From Planctomycetaceae bacterium (lineage in GTDB: Bacteria; Planctomycetota; Planctomycetia; Pirellulales; Thermoguttaceae), in NCBI GenBank assembly GCA_012719125.1, contig JAAYAY010000145.1:1-43918 (forward strand): a DNA stretch of 43,918 nt, given 5' to 3'. The translations under genes and the position numbers were made by a program. Shown one piece after another: positions 7,698 through 15,890 of this stretch. Position 1 is the stretch's first letter, and the number at the start of each line of letters is the position of its first letter. The notes beneath the pieces are model-generated. The model saw only the letters and a program-made list of their open reading frames with translations. It was not told the origin of the DNA and ran no database searches.

Positions 7698-10678
7698 ACG
7701 ATCTCCGAACCGTGCTGACGCTGCTCTTCTCCCAGGCCCGCCATCATCCGGCCCGCCTGCTCCTCGCCTCGCTCGCCGTGATCGCCGCCTCCTGCGCGGT
7801 GGTCTGGGTCGTAAGCGGCTACGACGCCCTGGTGAGTCAGTTCGACGACCACGCCTCGTCCTATATGGGACGCTATGACGTCCTCATCGTTCCCGGCGGG
7901 CCCATGGGCGGAACGCTTCCTGAATCGATTCTCGACGAGTTTCGGGCGGACCGGGCGGTGGCCGAGGTCAATCCGATCGTCCAGTCGCGAGTGACCGTCG
8001 CCGCAGCCAAATCAACTTCCGGCGGCGAGAAGATCGAACCGGGCACCCAGGTGATGGGCGGTTCCCTCCCGCCGGTCTACGGGGCGCCGCCCCTCGGCCC
8101 CGTGCTCGTGGGCACCAGAGCGACCGAGCCGCCCTACGAACTGGTCGAGGGACAGTGGCTCGCCGGCCCCGGCTCGGCCGTCCTGAGCGACCGGGAGGCC
8201 AAACGCCTGGGCATCCGGGTGGGCGACCAGGTGCTGGTCACCTCGCTGACTAATCAGAAAACCCTGTCCCTGGTGGGCACGGCTCGAGAGCCCGCACGAT
8301 CTCCGATGCTCGGCGGTCCGCCGGGCGGCGGCGGAGGCAGGCCCGGCGGCGCAGGACAAGCTGAAAGTCGTTCGCCCGGCAAGGGAGGCCCAGGCCGCGG
8401 CGGACCCGGCATGGGCCAGCGCCGCGGCGAACGTCTGCGCGGCGGTCCTGGAGGCCCCAGAGGCCCAGGGAGACCCGGCCCGGCCTCGGCAGAAGCGGCC
8501 GGACGCCCGAGCCTGCCCGGCGTTTACGGCACCACGCCGGCCTCCAGCGCCCTTTACGTTCCCATGGAGGTCGCCGCCGAAATCAACGGCTATCAATCGC
8601 CGCCGAACGTCATCCAACTGGCCCTCCACGACGATGCCGATCCAGCCGATTTCGTCCGGCGCTGGCAACCGCGGATGGCCGAAGCCGCCCCTGGGGCGAA
8701 TCTCCTCGACCTGGCGGCCGTCGAAGCAGGCATGGGCCAAGGCCGGGATATCGGCGGCAAGAAAACCCAGGCCTACTCGGCCGCCGGGATGGCCCTGCTC
8801 GCCGCACTGTTCATCATCTTCACCACGCTCTCCATGGGCGTGAGCGAGCGGGCCAGAGAACTGGCCGTGCTCCGGGCCGTCGGACTGACCAGGAGCCAGG
8901 TGGTCGCGCTCGTGTTTGCCGAGAGCCTGCTCCTGGCCCTGATCGGCTGGGGCGGCGGGCTGCTGGCCGGCTTCGGGTTGCTCCAGTTGGCCCAGCAGGC
9001 TCAACCCGATCTGTTTCCCACCGGCGTCTCCCTGGGCGCCTGGTGCGTGGCCCTCACGGGCCTCAGCGCCCTGGGTGGCTCGCTGGCCGCGGCGGTGCTT
9101 CCCGCCTGGCGGGCCGCCCGAGTGCGACCGCTCGAGGCCATGGTTCCCCCTCGCCCCAGGCCTCACGGGGGAAGAGCCGCGATCGCTGCTGTCGTCGGCC
9201 TGGCCCTCATCACAATCAATCCGATCGCCGTTTTCGTCCTCCAGGTTCCGCTCGAATCCCGTTCCTGGGTCTACTGGGCCCTCGGTTACCCGGCCATGGT
9301 GGTCGGCTTCCTGCTGCTGGCCCCGGCCATGGTCCTGGCGGCCGAGAAGTGTTTTGGATACCTCGTTGCAAGGCTGCTTATGCTTGACCCGCAGCTCGCC
9401 ACGACCCAACTCTCGGCCAACCTGTGGCGGACGATCGGCACAACGGTCGCCCTGTGCGTGGGCCTGGCCTTGTACATCTCCACGCAGACCTGGGGCTACT
9501 CGATGCTGCAGCCCTACTTCCCGGGCCGCTGGCTTCCCGACGTGCTCGTCGCCTTCCAGCCCGTGGGCTTGAGCGATGCAGAACTGTCGGATCTTCGCTC
9601 GACGCCGGGCGTCAAATCGTCGCAGTGTCTGCCGGTGGCCGTCGAACAGCCCAAGCTGGCCGATTTCCAGCCGACTCCGCTCCTCATGCACGACAACGTC
9701 ATCCTCATGGGGCTGGAGCCGGGCGACGCCTTCGGAGGCGATCGGCCGTTTCTCGATCTCACCTTCCTCGAAGGCGACGCCGCCAGTGCCATTGCCGCTA
9801 TGACGACCGACCACGCCTGTCTCCTTCCGGAAAACCTCTCCCGCGCCATGGAACTGCACCTGGGCGATACGCTCCAGCTCGTGCCGCCGCAGGCCGGAGG
9901 CCGCCCCGTGGTCTACAAGATCGCGGGCGTCGTCGACTTGGGCGGCTGGCACTGGTTCACCAAGTTCTCGGGAGTCCGCCGGCAGGAGACCCGCACGAGC
10001 GGAATCGTGTTTGCTTCCTATCAGAACGTGCGCCGCGATTTCCAACTGAAGGGGATCGAGTTCTGCTGGTTCAACACAGACCGCAGCGTGCCCCTGCCCG
10101 AAATCGAAGCCTCCATGCAGGCGCTGGCCAATCGCCACGCGGGCGAGACCTATCTCTCGCCGGATCACGGTGAGGTGACGGCCCATCGGCCAAGCGCCCG
10201 GGTGACCGCCACCGAGACCTTGCGGGCGAGCATCGGAACCCGGGCCGACTCGGTCATCTGGGGCATGAGCCAGTTGCCGCTGGTCACCCTGGCCGTCGCC
10301 TCGCTGGCGGTGGTCAACACGATCGTCACCTCCACGCGGATGCGTCGCTGGGAGATGGGTGTGCTGCGTTCGCAAGGCATGACCCGTTTCGGCCTGGTTC
10401 GGCTGGTCCTGGCCGAGGCGATCCTGATCGGCTTGGCCGCCTGCCTGCTGAGCTTGGCCTTCGGGCTGACGGCCGGCTGGTGCGGCGCCGGCATGGCCCA
10501 GTACGGCGGCAGTTTCTTTGGCGGCATGAAAGCCCCCTTCACCATCCCTTGGGGCCACCTGGCCCTGGGCATTTCGGCCACGCTCACCCTGTGCCTCGCC
10601 GCCGCCGTATGGCCCGCCGTTTTGACGGGGCGCACCGAGCCGCTGAAGCTGCTTCAGGCGGGGCGCGGGACGATGTAG
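7694..10678 (+). CDS. FtsX/MacB-type ABC transporter permease (second copy, Gly-rich insert)
   Basis: A 994-residue permease paralogous to that at 1582-4431, with the same plan: an N-terminal helix (about 20-42), a MacB-like extracytoplasmic domain, an FtsX block (TLSMGVSERARELAVLRAVGL), central helices, a second extracytoplasmic domain (PGRWLPDV, VEQPKL, GWHWFTK) and a C-terminal FtsX block (MRRWEMGVLRSQGM). The ATG at 7694 overlaps the ATPase stop. A region rich in Gly, Pro and Arg (about residues 206-270) interrupts the first extracytoplasmic domain where the paralogue has only a short loop. It probably moves or releases an envelope substrate such as a lipoprotein or peptide; the substrate cannot be read from sequence. 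Confidence 0.9.
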   Translation: MNDLRTVLTLLFSQARHHPARLLLASLAVIAASCAVVWVVSGYDALVSQFDDHASSYMGRYDVLIVPGGPMGGTLPESILDEFRADRAVAEVNPIVQSRVTVAAAKSTSGGEKIEPGTQVMGGSLPPVYGAPPLGPVLVGTRATEPPYELVEGQWLAGPGSAVLSDREAKRLGIRVGDQVLVTSLTNQKTLSLVGTAREPARSPMLGGPPGGGGGRPGGAGQAESRSPGKGGPGRGGPGMGQRRGERLRGGPGGPRGPGRPGPASAEAAGRPSLPGVYGTTPASSALYVPMEVAAEINGYQSPPNVIQLALHDDADPADFVRRWQPRMAEAAPGANLLDLAAVEAGMGQGRDIGGKKTQAYSAAGMALLAALFIIFTTLSMGVSERARELAVLRAVGLTRSQVVALVFAESLLLALIGWGGGLLAGFGLLQLAQQAQPDLFPTGVSLGAWCVALTGLSALGGSLAAAVLPAWRAARVRPLEAMVPPRPRPHGGRAAIAAVVGLALITINPIAVFVLQVPLESRSWVYWALGYPAMVVGFLLLAPAMVLAAEKCFGYLVARLLMLDPQLATTQLSANLWRTIGTTVALCVGLALYISTQTWGYSMLQPYFPGRWLPDVLVAFQPVGLSDAELSDLRSTPGVKSSQCLPVAVEQPKLADFQPTPLLMHDNVILMGLEPGDAFGGDRPFLDLTFLEGDAASAIAAMTTDHACLLPENLSRAMELHLGDTLQLVPPQAGGRPVVYKIAGVVDLGGWHWFTKFSGVRRQETRTSGIVFASYQNVRRDFQLKGIEFCWFNTDRSVPLPEIEASMQALANRHAGETYLSPDHGEVTAHRPSARVTATETLRASIGTRADSVIWGMSQLPLVTLAVASLAVVNTIVTSTRMRRWEMGVLRSQGMTRFGLVRLVLAEAILIGLAACLLSLAFGLTAGWCGAGMAQYGGSFFGGMKAPFTIPWGHLALGISATLTLCLAAAVWPAVLTGRTEPLKLLQAGRGTM
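8305..8506 (+). repeat. Low-complexity Gly/Pro/Arg-coding tract inside the permease
   Basis: Codons for GGPPGGGGGRPGG and repeated GGPG/RGGPG units form a roughly 65-residue low-complexity insert. The run of GGC and GGA codons could be prone to slippage. The paralogous permease lacks it. Confidence 0.8.
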
Positions 10679-10773
10679 TGCAAGGCAATGGACAAGATCC
10701 GGCCTGTTGATTTGGTCGCCCCTTGTGTGCAAGCGAGTCTGGCGAGACCAACTGCCAGCGGTTCGCGACACGT

Positions 10774-11265
10774 CTAGGGAGCGGTTTCCAGTTGTTTGTC
10801 CTGAACTCGGGTGAAGCTGATGATCGTCGTGGCAGGAGCACGCGTCTTGGGGTCCCTGTAACTGAATCGAAGCCTCATTTGCGTAGGCGAGATCTCGACG
10901 ATCTCGCAACGGTCTGTCGGCGGCGCCCCGACGGTAGCTCGCTGTGCGCTGACAATCCACGCACCGATGCTGTTCCTGGAAGAATACTGCCAGATCTGCA
11001 GTTCATTGGGCGGGGCAGTGGACCATTCCAGATAGGTGATCTCCGGGCCGTAGCTGGATCGAACACGGGCCGTACCGTCAGGGCGGAAGTTCAACACGTT
11101 TCCGAGATCGCCTCTCCACGTGCCGATCAAAGGGGAGGCCGAATTTTGCCGCACGCGAGAAGCGCGTATTGAGTAGAGTCCAATCCCGGCGATCACAATC
11201 AGTGAGAGGATCAGTAACAGGATCAACCTGCGATGTGCCCTTGAGGGGCGTTTCTCGCCGGACAT
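10774..11265 (-). CDS. Small membrane-anchored protein of unknown function
   Basis: A 163-residue protein starting MSGEKRPSRAHRR, followed by one membrane helix (about 14-36, LILLLILSLIVIAGIGLY) and a roughly 120-residue outer domain that begins SPLIGTWRGDLGNVLNFRPDGTARV. The GTW-x-G-D opening and alternating beta pattern recall small lipocalin-like or DUF-type lipid or stress proteins, but I do not recognise a family. The basic N-terminus predicts the outer domain lies outside the cytoplasm. The start is the ATG at 11265; the longer frame upstream overlaps the next gene. It begins 10 bp after the end of the 3-hydroxyacyl-CoA dehydrogenase gene on the same strand, so the two are probably co-transcribed. 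10679-10773, between this gene and the permease, shows only weak hairpins. Confidence 0.65.
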   Translation of the reverse strand: MSGEKRPSRAHRRLILLLILSLIVIAGIGLYSIRASRVRQNSASPLIGTWRGDLGNVLNFRPDGTARVRSSYGPEITYLEWSTAPPNELQIWQYSSRNSIGAWIVSAQRATVGAPPTDRCEIVEISPTQMRLRFSYRDPKTRAPATTIISFTRVQDKQLETAP

Positions 11266-11275
11266 GTTGGGCGTC

Positions 11276-12238
11276 TCAGTCGTCGTGAATCGCCTTGAGC
11301 AGTTGTACAATCTTCTCGTCGCGCCACCGGGCAAGTTCTGCGGCAGGCGTGTCCCCCGCCTCCTCCCGGACTCCCGAGACAAGGGCGTCGGTGGTTTCGG
11401 CGGGGAGCGAGGTCCAGGAGGCCATGTCGGCCCAGAGCTTGTCGAAAGAAACACCCACGTGGTCGATGAAGTGCTGGATCCCGCCGGGGCCGCCGCCAAG
11501 GTGGAAGATCATGTGCGGGCCCATAAGGGCCCAGCGGATACCGGGCCCGACCGCGAGGGCTTTATCTACGTCGGCCACGCTAGCCACACCTTTCAGGACG
11601 AGGTCGATCGCCTCACGCCACACGGCCGCCTGGAGTCGGTTGGCAATGTGCCCCGGCACCTCCTGGTTGAGCACCACCGGCACCTTGCCCAGCGACTCGA
11701 ACAGGGCCTTTGCTTCCGCGAGCACTTCCGGAGCAGTCTGCTTGCCCGGCACGAGTTCGACCAGCGGGATCAGGTGGGGCGGGTTGAAGGGATGGGCGAT
11801 CAAGCTTCGGCCCGGATGCTGCATCACGGTTTGAAGCTCCGAGATCAACAGGCCCGACGAACTGCTGGCAAGGATTGCGTCCGGCGGGGCGGCCCGGTCG
11901 ATTTGCCGGAAGACGTCTTTCTTGACGTCGTAGCGCTCCGATACCGATTCCTGGATCAGACGGGCGCCGCCGACCGCCTCGGACAAATCGTCGGTTAGCG
12001 TGACGCTTGCGATCGCCTGGTCGTAGCCCTCGGCGTCAAGCAGGTTCTGCTCTTTCAAGAAGGTGAGGTAGGTGAACGTCCTTTCGCGCCCTGCTTGCCG
12101 TGCCGAGGCATCGGCGTCGAACAGGCTGACCGCCAGACCCTTGGAGGCGTAGAAGGCCCCCCAACTCGCCCCGATCAGTCCGGTCCCTACAATGCCGATC
12201 TTTCCGCTTCTGCTGTCCATGGGCACTGGCCGTTCCAT
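11276..12238 (-). CDS. 3-hydroxyacyl-CoA dehydrogenase family protein (L-gulonate/carnitine dehydrogenase-like)
   Basis: A 320-residue NAD-dependent dehydrogenase. The Rossmann motif G-T-G-L-I-G lies at 18-23, followed by the acidic strand end FDAD. The block SSSSGLLI...AHPFNPPHLIPLVELVPG carries the catalytic His of the 3-hydroxyacyl-CoA dehydrogenase fold. The C-terminal helices include GPGIRWALMGPHMIFHLGG, typical of the single-domain branch containing lambda-crystallin/L-gulonate 3-dehydrogenase and carnitine dehydrogenase. It oxidises a 3-hydroxy acid or its CoA ester; the substrate is undetermined. A start at codon 7 (12220) is equally plausible. It is divergent from an acyl-CoA synthetase gene across 176 bp, so the two may act on related acids. 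Confidence 0.85.
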   Translation of the reverse strand: MERPVPMDSRSGKIGIVGTGLIGASWGAFYASKGLAVSLFDADASARQAGRERTFTYLTFLKEQNLLDAEGYDQAIASVTLTDDLSEAVGGARLIQESVSERYDVKKDVFRQIDRAAPPDAILASSSSGLLISELQTVMQHPGRSLIAHPFNPPHLIPLVELVPGKQTAPEVLAEAKALFESLGKVPVVLNQEVPGHIANRLQAAVWREAIDLVLKGVASVADVDKALAVGPGIRWALMGPHMIFHLGGGPGGIQHFIDHVGVSFDKLWADMASWTSLPAETTDALVSGVREEAGDTPAAELARWRDEKIVQLLKAIHDD

Positions 12239-12271
12239 GAGTTTGCTGAACAGTAACGAATGGTACTCATT

Positions 12272-12304
12272 GTAGTATTATCGAGCGTCAACTACTATCG
12301 TTGA
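12272..12304. promoter_or_regulatory. Repeats in the divergent promoter region, possible operator
   Basis: A dyad TCAAC-N7-GTTGA lies at 12288-12304. It overlaps a direct repeat of the form ATTATCG/ACTATCG (12277-12283 and 12294-12300) and an inverted pair TAGTA/TACTA (12273-12277, 12293-12297). The site sits between divergent dehydrogenase and ligase genes, where a shared regulator would bind. Confidence 0.3.
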
Positions 12305-12414
12305 GAGTCGCCGCCGGTTCGCGTTGGGTGTCGTTGTTCGCTTGGCGGACTGGCGTCCTTCGCGCGGAGTGAAAAGCGACTATCTGTGACACCAACCTGG
12401 TACCGGATCCAATC

Positions 12415-14469
12415 ATGCCGAAGGAAATCTCTGCTGAAGAACTGGTCGCTCTCGGACTTGACGCGGCGGTTGCCGGCGGGATGGCTGATCGGGTCAATTC
12501 TCTGCTCCGAACCGCGCCGGCGGCTCAGTGCTGGCGAGTGATCTCCCAGCAGGTGCTCAGGCCGTGCCATCCCTTTCCGGTGCACAGGTTCCTGTATGAA
12601 ACGGTCTTCGCGGACTGGGATAACCGGCAGGGTCCGCGTCCTGCATGGTCTCCGACCGAGGAATCTCAGCGGGCCAGCAACCTTGGCAGGCTCATGGAAA
12701 CGCTGGGGTTTCAAACGTACGACGACCTCCGGCGCTGGTCTTGCGAGAACCGCCAACAGTTCTGGGAGCTGATGGTCGAGCAACTGGGGATTCGCTTTTC
12801 CCAGGCACCGTCGCAGATCATGGACCCGTTGTCGGATGTGGCGTGTCCCCGATGGTTGGTCGACGCCCGGCTGAACATTGTGGATAGCTGTTTCGGCGCA
12901 CCGGCAGACGCCACGGCCATCATCTGTCGAACCAAATCCGGAGCGACTTCGACCTGGAGTTACGGCGAGCTTCTGAAGTGGACCAACCGCGTCGCGAGCG
13001 GGCTTGTCGAGAGCGGGTTCGAGCCGGGAGACGCGATCGGCGTTTGCCTGCCGATGACGGCGGAGTCTGTAGCCATCTACCTGGGGATCATCAAGGCCGG
13101 CTGCGTGGCGGTGTCGATTGCCGACAGTTTCGCGCCCGAAGGAATCGCCGCCCGGCTCAAGCTGGGGCAGGTGAAGGGGGTCTTTACTCAAGACTACGAC
13201 GTCCGTGGACGAAAGCCACGGCCGTTGTATGAGAGGGTGGTTCGCGCCCTGGCACCGACGACGGTGGTCGTTCCCAGCGGCGATCCGACCTCTTGCGAAC
13301 TCAGGGAGACAGACCGGTTCTGGGAGCAATTCCTCGGCAGTGGCGGCCCATTCGAATCGGTGGGCCGGGCGGCGGACGACCACACCAACATCCTGTTCTC
13401 TTCCGGAACCACGGATGAGCCGAAAGCCATCCCTTGGACGCAGACGACGCCCATCAAGTGTGCCGCAGACGCCTATTTGCACCACGACATCCGGCCGGGC
13501 GATGTTCTGGCCTGGCCGACCAACCTGGGTTGGATGATGGGTCCTTGGCTAATCTACGCGAGTTTGATCAATCGCGCATCGATGGCTCTCTACCACGGCG
13601 CCCCGACAGGTCGCGGCTTCTGCGAGTTCGTTCAAGATGCGAAGGTTACCATGCTCGGCGTGGTGCCGAGTCTCGTCAAGGCCTGGCGGAACGCGGGTTG
13701 TGCGGACGGTCTGGACTGGAGTTCGGTCAAGGCCTTCAGTTCGACGGGAGAATGCTCCTACCCCGACGACATGCTCTATCTGATGTCGCTGGCCGGTTAC
13801 AGGCCGATCATCGAGTATTGCGGCGGCACGGAGATCGGGGGTGGTTATATTACGGGGACGGTGGTGCAGCCGGCATCGCCGTCGACTTTCTCCACGCCGG
13901 CCTTGGGGCTGGACTTTACCATTCTGGATGAGGACGGGGCGGAATATGACAACGGTGAGCTATTTCTGATCCCGCCGTCGATCGGACTTTCGAACGAACT
14001 TCTCAACCGCGATCATCACGAGGTTTATTTTGCCCAGACGCCGCAAGGGTCGAACGGGGTCAGGCTGCGGCGTCACGGCGACCAGATCGAGCGGCTGCCG
14101 GGGGGCTACTACCGGGCGCACGGCCGCGTGGACGACACGATGAACCTCGGCGGCATCAAGATCAGTTCTGCCGAGGTCGAACGCGTCCTGAATTCCGTCA
14201 AGGGGATCGGTGAGACGGGAGCCGTCTCGTTCGTGCCTCAGAGCGGCGGCCTGGAGCATCTGGTCGTTTACGTCGTCCTGGAGCCCGACGCCGAGTTCGA
14301 CGGGAGGAGACTCAAGGGGACGCTTCAGCAGGTGCTGGCGGAGAGGCTCAACTCCTTGTTCCGAATCCACGACCTGATCGTGGTGGACGCCTTGCCTAGG
14401 ACGGAGTCGAACAAGATGATGCGTCGGGAACTGCGGCGGCAGTACCTGTCGAACCACTCGGCGCGGTGA
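12415..14469 (+). CDS. AMP-forming acyl-CoA synthetase (ANL superfamily, AAE17/18-like)
   Basis: A 684-residue adenylate-forming ligase that would activate a carboxylic acid as acyl-AMP and then acyl-CoA. The phosphate-binding loop is SSGTTDEPKAIPWT (about 329-342), with Asp where Gly is usual. EYCGGTEIGGG (about 465-475) is motif A5, and YYRAHGRVDDTMNLGGIKIS (about 564-583) contains A7-A8. The A10 lysine lies in RTESNKMMRREL (about K667). The N-terminal extension of roughly 150 residues and the phrases MMGPWLIYASLINRA and NILFSSGTT recall the acetyl/acetoacetyl-CoA synthetase branch and plant AAE17/18. The 3' end overlaps the convergent MFS gene by 74 bp. No clear ribosome-binding site precedes the ATG. 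Confidence 0.88.
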   Translation: MPKEISAEELVALGLDAAVAGGMADRVNSLLRTAPAAQCWRVISQQVLRPCHPFPVHRFLYETVFADWDNRQGPRPAWSPTEESQRASNLGRLMETLGFQTYDDLRRWSCENRQQFWELMVEQLGIRFSQAPSQIMDPLSDVACPRWLVDARLNIVDSCFGAPADATAIICRTKSGATSTWSYGELLKWTNRVASGLVESGFEPGDAIGVCLPMTAESVAIYLGIIKAGCVAVSIADSFAPEGIAARLKLGQVKGVFTQDYDVRGRKPRPLYERVVRALAPTTVVVPSGDPTSCELRETDRFWEQFLGSGGPFESVGRAADDHTNILFSSGTTDEPKAIPWTQTTPIKCAADAYLHHDIRPGDVLAWPTNLGWMMGPWLIYASLINRASMALYHGAPTGRGFCEFVQDAKVTMLGVVPSLVKAWRNAGCADGLDWSSVKAFSSTGECSYPDDMLYLMSLAGYRPIIEYCGGTEIGGGYITGTVVQPASPSTFSTPALGLDFTILDEDGAEYDNGELFLIPPSIGLSNELLNRDHHEVYFAQTPQGSNGVRLRRHGDQIERLPGGYYRAHGRVDDTMNLGGIKISSAEVERVLNSVKGIGETGAVSFVPQSGGLEHLVVYVVLEPDAEFDGRRLKGTLQQVLAERLNSLFRIHDLIVVDALPRTESNKMMRRELRRQYLSNHSAR

Positions 14470-15664
14470 CGCCGACAGGAACAGGGGGACCGGTGCCTTG
14501 CACCCGCCGCACGCGGAGCCTGATCAGGCCGGCCAGGCCCGAGGCCAAGAGCGCGGTGACGGCGTAGGCGCCGGCGTGCGGGGAGCTCGGGATGAAGTAG
14601 AGACTCAGAGCACCTACGGCAGGTCCCAGGCACATGCCGGCGCCGATCATGGCCTCGTGCAGTCCGCCGTGTTCGCCCTTGGTTTCTCCGACGTCCATTG
14701 AATAGAAGAGCGACGAGTAGTAGATCAGGCCGATCGAGACGCCGAAGACCACCTGGGCGGCGACGAGGAGTGCGAGGTTGGTCGAAAGGAGCAGGAGGCT
14801 GAAGCCGGCCGTCATCCCGATGAACGAGCCCACCAGCCAGCGGAAGCGGTAGTGCCAGCCGGTCCACTGCCAGAGGACGATGAAGGTTCCCATGCGGACA
14901 AACATCCAGATGGAGCAGAACAGCCCGGCCTGCGCCGTGGACAGCCCAAGCGTCTTGGCCAGGACCGGGATGACGGCAATCACGGTCATGATTCCGATGT
15001 AGGAGAAGGGAATCGCCAGCCAGACCATCCGCAGGAAGGCCTGCGGGCTGACCGGCTGGGCGAAAGCGGCCGCTTCCGGGTCGTGGGAGGGTGCGGGGGC
15101 CGCGGCGTGGACGGGATTCTCGCCCAGGCCGAGGGCGATCAGGTAGAGTACGGCGTAGATGACGGCCGGCAGCCAGAAGATGCTGTTATGCCCGAGCGTT
15201 TCGTAGAGCGTGCCGCCGACGAAGTAGATTGCCGACCCGGTTGCCGACCAGACCACGTTGAAGATCCCGATGTTCCTCGGAAGGGCCTGGCCATTGAGGC
15301 CGTCGCTGATGAGGGCTTCGATGGCCGGCCAGGTGAAGCACACGGCCGCCACCGAACCGGTGTACGCGAGGAGGACCGCCGGCAACGAGGGAACGAGCGT
15401 GCCGAAGGTCTGGCAGACCACCAATCCGGCGAAGCCGATTCTGAGGGCGGTGAAGTAGCCGAAGCGTTGGGCGAAACGTCCGCCCTGCCAGGCGGCGACC
15501 ACGTAGACCAGCCCGCCGAGGGCCGACACGGAGAGGTTGCCGACGTTGCCGAAACCGAAGCGGTCGCGGAGCAAGAAGAACAGGTAGCTGCCGAAATAAT
15601 TCATGGCGAGGGCGTTGAGCCCTTCGATCACGAAGAAGATAGTTCTGGACTTCCGGGTATGCAC
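14396..15664 (-). CDS. MFS transporter
   Basis: A 422-residue protein with about twelve hydrophobic segments in two halves, separated by a polar loop (ENPVHAAAPAPSHDPEAAAF) near the middle, as expected for a major facilitator superfamily carrier. Motifs such as GGLVYVVAAWQGGRFAQRFG fit the loop 2-3 region. Later features include GLHEAMIGAGMCLGP. The start appears to be the GTG at 15664, because the first ATG inside would remove the first helix; the ribosome-binding site is weak. The last 24 codons overlap the convergent acyl-CoA synthetase and have a low-complexity Thr/Ser/Pro tail. The substrate is unknown; its neighbours suggest either an organic acid or a sugar. Confidence 0.85.
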   Translation of the reverse strand: MHTRKSRTIFFVIEGLNALAMNYFGSYLFFLLRDRFGFGNVGNLSVSALGGLVYVVAAWQGGRFAQRFGYFTALRIGFAGLVVCQTFGTLVPSLPAVLLAYTGSVAAVCFTWPAIEALISDGLNGQALPRNIGIFNVVWSATGSAIYFVGGTLYETLGHNSIFWLPAVIYAVLYLIALGLGENPVHAAAPAPSHDPEAAAFAQPVSPQAFLRMVWLAIPFSYIGIMTVIAVIPVLAKTLGLSTAQAGLFCSIWMFVRMGTFIVLWQWTGWHYRFRWLVGSFIGMTAGFSLLLLSTNLALLVAAQVVFGVSIGLIYYSSLFYSMDVGETKGEHGGLHEAMIGAGMCLGPAVGALSLYFIPSSPHAGAYAVTALLASGLAGLIRLRVRRVQGTGPPVPVGVTAPSGSTGTAAAVPDASSCSTPS

Positions 15665-15890
15665 AGGAGGTCGGGTTCGGCCGGCAGACCAAGCGAGGGG
15701 GAGGTGAAATCTCGGCGATTGCCTGGCGGCCGTACCACGTCACAGCAGCGGATGGCGGCGGCGGGAGGTTGTCGAGATCGGCTGCAAGAACAGCAACGGG
15801 CGGGAAATGCGACCGTAGGCAGCATACCCCTGATTCTATGGGGGATGTGGATTGCCAGCAAGAGGCTGCGGGCCAACAGGGTCGGTCCGT

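Noticed and set aside
8012-10960. 982-codon minus-strand open frame opposite the second permease
   Set aside because: The translation is rich in Gly, Gln, Arg and His with no motif. The plus-strand permease is clearly the real gene.
12340-12365. GG-N10-GC arrangement before the acyl-CoA synthetase
   Set aside because: The flanking bases (TGGCGT and CGCG) do not match -24/-12 beyond the GG and GC, so it is probably chance in GC-rich DNA.
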